Shown here: one piece after another, positions 58,876 to 64,000 of the stretch
Numbering within the stretch: the stretch's first letter is position 1
Layout of the letters: every line of letters begins with the position of its first letter
DNA from: Saccharopolyspora shandongensis
GTDB taxonomy: Bacteria > Actinomycetota > Actinomycetes > Mycobacteriales > Pseudonocardiaceae
Direction: 5' to 3'
Assembly (NCBI RefSeq): GCF_900106995.1
Contig: NZ_FNOK01000010.1
Span: 1 to 64,000, forward strand
DNA length: 64,000 nt
Notes under the pieces: generated by a model
What the model saw: the letters and a program-made list of their open reading frames with translations, nothing else
What the model was told of the DNA's origin: nothing
Databases searched by the model: none
Program-made: the position numbers and the translations under genes

Positions 58876-59922
58876 GTGGACCAGAACCTGTTCAACGACA
58901 TCTGCTTGCAACAACTGCGCCTGTCCGGCGTGCACGAGGGTGAGACGGTCGTCGTGCTCACCCGCGGCGGGGAGCGCGCGGAGTACGCGGACGCGTTCCT
59001 GTGGGCCGCTCAGCAGTTGGGAGCTGCGACGTTCCACATGCGGTTGCCCTCGCCGGCGAGCGCCTCGGGGGCGTGGGCCGTGGGCGACTCCGGCCTCGGG
59101 GACATCCCCAAGGCCGTGGATGCCCTCAAGGGCGTCGACATGGTCGTGGACTGCACCTTCTTGCTGTTCAGCAAGGAGCAGTTCGCCATCCAGGACGCCG
59201 GAGTCCGGATCCTGACCGCCGTCGAGCCGCCGGAGCTGCTCGCCCGGTTGATGCCGACCAAGGAACTGCGCGAGCGGGTGGAGATCGGCGCCGAGCTGCT
59301 GGCCAAGGCGAGCACGATGCGGATCACCAGCCCGGGCGGTACCGACGTCACCTACCAGCTCGGCGTGTACCCGACGTTGTCGGAGTACGGCTACACCGAC
59401 ACCCCGGGTCGATGGGACCACTGGCCGGCAGCGTTCGTGTTCACCGGCGGAGCCGACGACGGTGTCGACGGGAAGATCGTGCTCTCACCGGGAGACGTAC
59501 TCCTGCCGTTCAACACCTACGTGCAGACCCCGGTGGAGATCACCATCGAGAAGGGTTTCATCCGGGACATCCGCGGCGGCGCCGGGTCGTCCGGGCTGGA
59601 CGCGGACCTGCTGCGCTCGTACATCGAGAGCTTCGACGACCCGCGCGGCTACGGGATGAGCCACGTCGGCTGGGGGCTCGACGAGCGTGCCCACTGGCAC
59701 GGCCTGACCCAGTTCCCCGGCGGGATGGGCATGGAGCTGCGCAGCTTCTACGGCAACGTGATGTTCTCCATCGGGCCGAACAACGAGCTGGGCGGCCCGA
59801 ACGACACCGCCTGCCACTTCGACATCCCGATGCGCGGCAACTCGCTGTACCTCGACGACGAGCTGATCGTCGACGCGGGCGAGCTGACCGTTGCCGAGAT
59901 GCGTCCGGTGGGTCGCCGATGA
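58876..59922 (+). CDS. nicX: 2,5-dihydroxypyridine 5,6-dioxygenase (NicX) family protein
   Basis: A 348-residue protein of the M29-aminopeptidase-like fold to which NicX belongs. It has the long N-terminal domain (LRLSGVHEGETVVVLTRGG; VDMVVDCTFLLFSKEQFAI) and C-terminal iron-ligand region with GWGLDERAHWHGL and FSIGPNNELGGPNDTACHFDIPM, where histidines and acidic residues can bind Fe(II). NicX opens the ring of 2,5-dihydroxypyridine to N-formylmaleamate. GTG start 58876 with AGGAGGT eight bases upstream; longer frames run through the operator. Coupled by ATGA overlap to a maleate isomerase gene, which supports the pathway assignment. Confidence 0.85.
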   Translation: MDQNLFNDICLQQLRLSGVHEGETVVVLTRGGERAEYADAFLWAAQQLGAATFHMRLPSPASASGAWAVGDSGLGDIPKAVDALKGVDMVVDCTFLLFSKEQFAIQDAGVRILTAVEPPELLARLMPTKELRERVEIGAELLAKASTMRITSPGGTDVTYQLGVYPTLSEYGYTDTPGRWDHWPAAFVFTGGADDGVDGKIVLSPGDVLLPFNTYVQTPVEITIEKGFIRDIRGGAGSSGLDADLLRSYIESFDDPRGYGMSHVGWGLDERAHWHGLTQFPGGMGMELRSFYGNVMFSIGPNNELGGPNDTACHFDIPMRGNSLYLDDELIVDAGELTVAEMRPVGRR

Positions 59923-60719
59923 GCGCGGACGCGGTGGTGCGCGAGCACCACATCGGAATGATCGTGCCCAGCTCGAACCTCACCATGGAGACCGAGCTGC
60001 CGCGGATGCTGCGAGCTCGGGAGGAGATCGATCCGGGGGACCGGTTCATCTTCCACTCCGCGCGGGCGCGGATGCAGCACGTGACCCCGGAACAACTGCG
60101 GGCGATGAACGCGCAGGCCGAACGAGCGGCGGCGGAACTGGCCGACGCTCGCCCGGCGGTCGTGGCCACCGCGTGCCTGGTGGCGATCATGGCGCAGGGG
60201 CCGGGTTACCACTGCACCGCGGAGGACGACATCACCCGCGCGCTGCGCGCCGAGGGGTCCGATGCCCCGGTCGTTTCCAGCGCTGGTGCACTGCTGTCCG
60301 GCATCGGTGCGTTGGGCGCGCGCAAGGTCGCGATCCTGACGCCGTACATGAAGCCGCTGACCAAGGCGGTGGCGGACTACATCGAGGACGCCGGGGTCGA
60401 GGTGGTGGACGCGCTCTCGCTGGAGGTGCCGGACAACCTCGCTGTGGCGCGGCTGGATCCGGCCGATCTGCGCGAGCACTACCGCAAGCTCGACCTGTCC
60501 AACGCTGACGCGCTGGTCCTGTCGGCCTGCGTGCAGATGCCGTCCCTGCCCTCGATCCAGCCGGTCGAGGACGAGGTGGGGATCCCGGTGCTCTCGGCCG
60601 CGACCGCCACCACCTTCCGGATCCTGTCCGAACTCGGACTCGAACCCCGAGTGCCCGGTGCGGGCAAGCTGCTCAGCGGAGCGATCGCCACCCCGGGCGT
60701 GCCGACGCACGCGGCCTGA
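59919..60719 (+). CDS. nicE: Maleate cis-trans isomerase (NicE-like)
   Basis: A 266-residue Asp/Glu-racemase-superfamily enzyme. The two catalytic cysteines are Cys86 (VVATACLVAIM) and Cys204 (LVLSACVQMP), 118 residues apart as in characterised maleate isomerases. N-terminal IGMIVPSSNLTMETELPRML is the family start with the substrate-binding asparagine. It converts maleate to fumarate, the last step of nicotinate degradation. The intermediate steps (N-formylmaleamate deformylase NicD and maleamate amidase NicF) are not between these genes and may lie outside the window. Confidence 0.9.
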   Translation: MSADAVVREHHIGMIVPSSNLTMETELPRMLRAREEIDPGDRFIFHSARARMQHVTPEQLRAMNAQAERAAAELADARPAVVATACLVAIMAQGPGYHCTAEDDITRALRAEGSDAPVVSSAGALLSGIGALGARKVAILTPYMKPLTKAVADYIEDAGVEVVDALSLEVPDNLAVARLDPADLREHYRKLDLSNADALVLSACVQMPSLPSIQPVEDEVGIPVLSAATATTFRILSELGLEPRVPGAGKLLSGAIATPGVPTHAA

Positions 60720-60924
60720 CCCTCCGGCGCGCGACGTTCGTGGCCGGGACTGCCCTCTGGCGGGGCGTCCCGGCTCCTCGGGCTGCGCGTCCCGTATTCA
60801 CCCGATGCGAGCTCGTGCTCGCTCTCCGCATCCTGATCGCCTGCGCCCTCTTCGCGCTGATCAGAAGCGCATCAAGCGGTAATCATCCGCGAACAAAACC
60901 TTTTCAAACAAGACCTTGCATATC

Positions 60925-60947
60925 CGGATAGTACGTGTTCGGATCAC
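60925..60947 (+). promoter_or_regulatory. Putative nic operator upstream of the monooxygenase gene
   Basis: Second occurrence of the 23-base motif (two CGGAT cores 15 bases apart). It overlaps the palindrome TATCCGGATA at 60921-60930 and lies 41 bases upstream of the monooxygenase start, in a 269-base gap. Its presence implies a second promoter under the same regulator. Confidence 0.65.
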
Positions 60948-60988
60948 CTGAATCCGACGCGGGTTCCGGCGAGGACGAGGAGGCCAGC

Positions 60989-62260
60989 GTGGCTGCGAGC
61001 CAGTCGTTCGAAGTCGTTGTTGTCGGTGCCGGCTTGGGAGGCCTGTGCGCCGCGCTGTCGCTGCGGCAGCGCGGCCTGCGGGTCACCGTGGTCGAGGCGG
61101 CGGCACAGTTGGGGGAGATCGGCGCGGGAATCCAGACCGCGCCCAACGCCAGCCGGATCCTGATCGGGCTGGGGCTTCGCGCCGAGCTCGAGCGCGTGCG
61201 CACCGAACCCCAGGACCAGGTCCGCCGTCGCTGGGCCGACGGGAGCATCATCGGCCAGCTGCCGCTCGGGCAGCGGGTGATCGACCAGTACGGGGCGCCC
61301 TACTGGCACTACCATCGCGCCGACCTGCACGGCGTCCTGCTCGAGGCGTGCTTGGACCCGACGGGGCCCGGCCCGGTGGTCGAGATCGCCACCTCGGCGC
61401 AGGTGGTCGATCTCGATCGCGCCGATCCGGCGCGCCCGGCGGTGCTGACCGCTGATGGACGCCGGTTCGCCGGGGACCTCGTGATCGGGGCGGACGGCAT
61501 CCGGTCCGCGGTTCGGGATCTGGCGGGATTCGACGACACACTGGAGTTCTCCGGGGAGATGGCCTACCGTGCGCTGATCCCCGGCGACCTGGTGGCCGCC
61601 GACCCGGCGACCCGATTCCTCGTGGACCGCTTCCACTCCACGATCTGGTACGGCCCGGACAAGCACCTGGTGCACTACATGATCCGCGGCGGTCAGTACC
61701 TCAACGTCGTCGCGATCGTCCCGTGCACCGAGGAGATCGCCCGGGACTGGAGCGGCCCGGCGACCGCGGCGCAGCTCGCCGCGGAGTACGAGGACTGGGA
61801 CAGCCGCGTTCCGGCCGTGCTGGCCAAGGCGAAGGACGAGGACGTGTCGGTGTGGGCGATGTACCGCCGGCGCCGCGACCCGGTCTGGGTCGACGGGCGG
61901 GTCGCCCTGCTCGGCGATGCCTGCCACGCGATGCTGCCCTACCAGGCGCAGGGCGCTTCCCAGGCGATGGAGGACGCCGCTGTGCTCGCGGAGGAGCTCG
62001 GCTGGGTGACCCGCGACGGGATCGAGGCGGCCCTGGTCCGCTACGTCGATCGACGGGCGAAGCACGCGGGCATGGTCCAGGATGCGTCCCTGCAGAACAT
62101 GAGCTTCTACCACCTGCCCGATGGCCCGGAGCAGCGTGAACGCGACGAGAAGCTGCGTCGCTTCGATGGTGAGTCCGACGTGTCCTACGACTGGCTGTGG
62201 AACGGCAGCCCGCTCACTGACCCGGACACCGAATCCATCAATTACCAGTTCGCACGCTGA
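60989..62260 (+). CDS. nicC: FAD-dependent monooxygenase, 6-hydroxynicotinate 3-monooxygenase-like
   Basis: A 423-residue class A flavoprotein hydroxylase. GxGxxG motif VVVGAGLGGLCAALSL (11-26), DG motif GDLVIGADGIRSAVR, and the second FAD motif LLGDACHAMLPYQAQGASQAMED. This subgroup includes salicylate hydroxylases and NicC, which performs oxidative decarboxylation of 6-hydroxynicotinate to 2,5-dihydroxypyridine. The neighbouring NicX and maleate isomerase make NicC the best choice. Start GTG 60989 with GAGGAGG; an upstream in-frame start at 60935 would overlap the operator. Confidence 0.82.
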   Translation: MAASQSFEVVVVGAGLGGLCAALSLRQRGLRVTVVEAAAQLGEIGAGIQTAPNASRILIGLGLRAELERVRTEPQDQVRRRWADGSIIGQLPLGQRVIDQYGAPYWHYHRADLHGVLLEACLDPTGPGPVVEIATSAQVVDLDRADPARPAVLTADGRRFAGDLVIGADGIRSAVRDLAGFDDTLEFSGEMAYRALIPGDLVAADPATRFLVDRFHSTIWYGPDKHLVHYMIRGGQYLNVVAIVPCTEEIARDWSGPATAAQLAAEYEDWDSRVPAVLAKAKDEDVSVWAMYRRRRDPVWVDGRVALLGDACHAMLPYQAQGASQAMEDAAVLAEELGWVTRDGIEAALVRYVDRRAKHAGMVQDASLQNMSFYHLPDGPEQRERDEKLRRFDGESDVSYDWLWNGSPLTDPDTESINYQFAR

Positions 62261-62297
62261 CGTGTGACGCCGCCGCTACAGCACAACGGAGTGACTC

Positions 62298-63707
62298 ATG
62301 CGTACCGGAGACCAAGTCGTCCAGGACCTGCCCTGGCGATGGAGTGTGCAAGGCAAGATCTTCCTGATCGGCGGACTGGGCTACATGTTCGATGCCTGGG
62401 ACGTCGCGCTGAACGGCTTCCTCACCCCGCTGGTGGGGACCGAGTTCGGGCTGTCGCCGGGCCAGAAGGGGTTGGTGGCCACCGCTAACCTGATCGGCAT
62501 GGCGGTCGGTGCGGTCGCCTGGGGAACGGTGGCCGACCGCATCGGCCGCAAGCGGGCGTTCAGCATCACGCTGCTGCTCTTCGCGCTGTTCTCCGCGGTC
62601 GGGGCGCTGTCGCCGAACCTGGAGATCTTCCTGCTCCTGCGCTTCCTCGCGGGCGTCGGTCTCGGTGGGTGCATCCCGGTCGACTACGCGATCGTCAGCG
62701 AGTTCTCACCCCGCCGACAACGGGGACGGGTGCTCTCGGCGATGGACGGCTGGTGGCCGGTGGGGACCACACTGGCAGGCGTCTCGGCGACGTTGCTGGT
62801 CCCGGTGCACGGGAACTGGCGCTGGATGCTGGTGCTGATGATCCTGCCGGCGATTCTGCTGATCTGGGTGCGACGCGGTGTTCCGGAGTCTCCGCTGTAC
62901 CTGGTCCGCAAGGGTCGTGAGGAAGAAGCTCGCGCGGTCATCGACGATCTCGTCCGGCGCACCGGAGCGAAGCCGGAGCCCTACGTGATTCCGGCGGCGG
63001 TCGTGGAGGACACCCGCGGTGGGGCACTGGCGGCAGCGTTCGACCAGCTCCGCCGGGTGTGGGCCTTCAACCCGCGGATCACTGCGGTGTCGTGGACGTT
63101 GTTCACCAGCGTGATGCTGGTGTACTACGCCGCGCTGAGCTGGATGCCGTCGATCCTGAAGGCGGAGGGCTTCGGCGAGATCGCGGCCTTCGCTTCGACC
63201 GCGCTGATGAACGCGGTGGGCATCGTCGGCGTCGCACTGGCGGTGCTCGTCGTCGACAGGGTGGGCCGCAAGCGGGTCATCGCGGCCGCAGGGCCGATCA
63301 TGTCGGTGATGCTGGTGGTGTTCTCGTTGCTGCTGGGAACGCCTACGTTGGCGGTCGTGGCGATCGGCGCCTTCGGTCTGTTCGCCCTGGTGGTCATCCC
63401 GGTCATGTACGCCTACGTCTCCGAGCTCTACCCGACGGAGCTGCGCGCCTCGGGCTTCGGCTGGGCGTCGTCGTCGAGCCGCGCCGTCACCGGCTTCGCC
63501 CCGCTGCTGTTCGGCAGCGTGCTGTGGCCGGTGCTGGGCCTGCCGTTGACCTTCACGGTGCTCGGTGTGCTCGTGGTGGCCGCGGTCGTGTTCATGATGG
63601 TCGTCGCGCCGGAGACCCGAGGCCGCGAACTCGACCACATCACCGATCTCGGTGCTGAGACGACGGTTGTGAAAGCCGCTGCCACAACGGAGACTCCGGC
63701 GCGCTGA
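62298..63707 (+). CDS. MFS transporter, aromatic acid:H+ symporter (AAHS) family
   Basis: A 469-residue, 12-helix carrier. Motifs: GYMFDAWDVALNGFL in helix 1 with the acidic DxWD typical of AAHS/sugar-porter-like carriers, GTVADRIGRKRAF after helix 2, RFLAGVGLGGCIPVDYAIVSEFSPRRQRGR in helix 4-5 region in that order, and SELYPTELRASGFG near helix 10. In the nicotinate cluster it is the probable nicotinate or 6-hydroxynicotinate importer. It follows the monooxygenase by 37 bases on the same strand. Confidence 0.9.
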   Translation: MRTGDQVVQDLPWRWSVQGKIFLIGGLGYMFDAWDVALNGFLTPLVGTEFGLSPGQKGLVATANLIGMAVGAVAWGTVADRIGRKRAFSITLLLFALFSAVGALSPNLEIFLLLRFLAGVGLGGCIPVDYAIVSEFSPRRQRGRVLSAMDGWWPVGTTLAGVSATLLVPVHGNWRWMLVLMILPAILLIWVRRGVPESPLYLVRKGREEEARAVIDDLVRRTGAKPEPYVIPAAVVEDTRGGALAAAFDQLRRVWAFNPRITAVSWTLFTSVMLVYYAALSWMPSILKAEGFGEIAAFASTALMNAVGIVGVALAVLVVDRVGRKRVIAAAGPIMSVMLVVFSLLLGTPTLAVVAIGAFGLFALVVIPVMYAYVSELYPTELRASGFGWASSSSRAVTGFAPLLFGSVLWPVLGLPLTFTVLGVLVVAAVVFMMVVAPETRGRELDHITDLGAETTVVKAAATTETPAR

Positions 63708-63753
63708 CGGCGAAATCCGTTCCACGTATCGAACAACGAGGAGGTTGACCGCG

Positions 63754-64000
63754 TGAAGCCCGCTGCGTTCAGCTACCACCGGGCGCATGACGTCGCCGAT
63801 GCCGTCGGCTTGCTCGGCGAACTCGCCGCAGCGGGCGAGGAGCCGAAGCTCATCGCCGGTGGCCAGAGCCTGATACCGATGATGAACTTCCGGCTCGCCC
63901 GGCCGACGGTCCTGGTCGACATGGGACTGCTGCGCCGCGATCCCGCGATGAGCTCGATCCGGCGCGACGGCTCGGAACTCCGGATCGGGGCGTTGACCAC
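63754..64000 (+). CDS. Molybdenum-hydroxylase FAD subunit, 5' part; probable nicotinate dehydrogenase subunit
   Basis: From GTG 63754 (GAGGAGG eight bases before) the frame is open to the window edge. It encodes the first 82 residues of a CoxM-type flavoprotein: FSYHRAHDVADAVGLL and the FAD loop IAGGQSLIPMMNFRLARP. Located directly after the nicotinate genes, it is probably the FAD subunit of the molybdenum enzyme that hydroxylates nicotinate at C-6, the first pathway step. The [2Fe-2S] and molybdenum subunits are expected beyond the window. Confidence 0.85.

Noticed and set aside
1..64000. CRISPR arrays, rRNA and tRNA genes
   Set aside because: No regularly spaced repeats and no recognisable rRNA or tRNA segments were noticed. 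A dedicated RNA search was not possible, so a short RNA gene could be missed.

Overview
The window is high-GC actinomycete DNA (strong G/C third positions, GTG and TTG starts, long spurious antisense frames). Mycothiol-linked formaldehyde metabolism, IclR/GntR/LuxR-type regulators and Tat and Sec export signals suggest a soil genus of the Pseudonocardiaceae type (Saccharopolyspora or Amycolatopsis-like). That genus call is an inference from gene style, not a search. No rRNA, tRNA or CRISPR array was seen.

Layout. 0-5 kb: a VanB-type flavin/[2Fe-2S] reductase beside a ferritin-like di-iron protein, controlled by a divergent GntR with a clear palindromic operator, followed by mycothiol-dependent formaldehyde dehydrogenase and its metallo-hydrolase partner; this looks like a demethylase with formaldehyde disposal. 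5-7.3 kb: a LuxR protein carrying a degenerate histidine-kinase module, and a STAS protein. 7.4-8 kb: fragments of an AraC regulator and a molybdenum-hydroxylase operon. 8.7-11.7 kb: a YtrA-type GntR with an orphan ABC ATPase, a small secreted protein and an IclR regulator. 11.7-17.2 kb: a translationally coupled catabolic operon (MFS, two SDRs, two SnoaL-like proteins, an FAD oxidoreductase) interrupted by a MITE-like element. 17.7-19.6 kb: a secreted phosphodiesterase and transposase debris. 20-23.5 kb: a transporter plus two NAD-dependent dehydrogenases. 23.5-26.1 kb: a polymorphic-toxin cassette graveyard. It includes a toxin tail followed by a small protein resembling domain III of elongation factor Tu.

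26-39.5 kb is an exopolysaccharide locus: CapK-like ligase and GH18 lipoprotein on the minus strand, then a tightly overlapped plus-strand operon for a 3-amino uronic sugar, chain-length control, flippase, polymerase, priming transferase, an Alg14-Alg13-FemAB triple fusion and a UDP-sugar dehydrogenase. 40.5-41 kb holds two truncated genes joined head to head. 41.4-44.4 kb holds a BBE-type oxidase, a nucleoside deaminase and a membrane-anchored double ABM protein.

44.5-51.2 kb is an aerobic carbon monoxide dehydrogenase operon (coxM-S-L, XdhC-YHS fusion, MoxR ATPase, VWA protein) whose large subunit has the form I active-site signature. 51.4-57.4 kb holds a macrolide-type glycosyltransferase, a MerR fragment, a Tat-exported metallophosphoesterase, and a divergent EamA/LysR pair. 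58-64 kb is a nicotinate catabolic cluster: MarR regulator, NicX-type dioxygenase, maleate isomerase, NicC-type monooxygenase, AAHS transporter, and the start of a molybdenum-hydroxylase FAD subunit that runs off the window. A 23-bp motif recurs upstream of both nic promoters.
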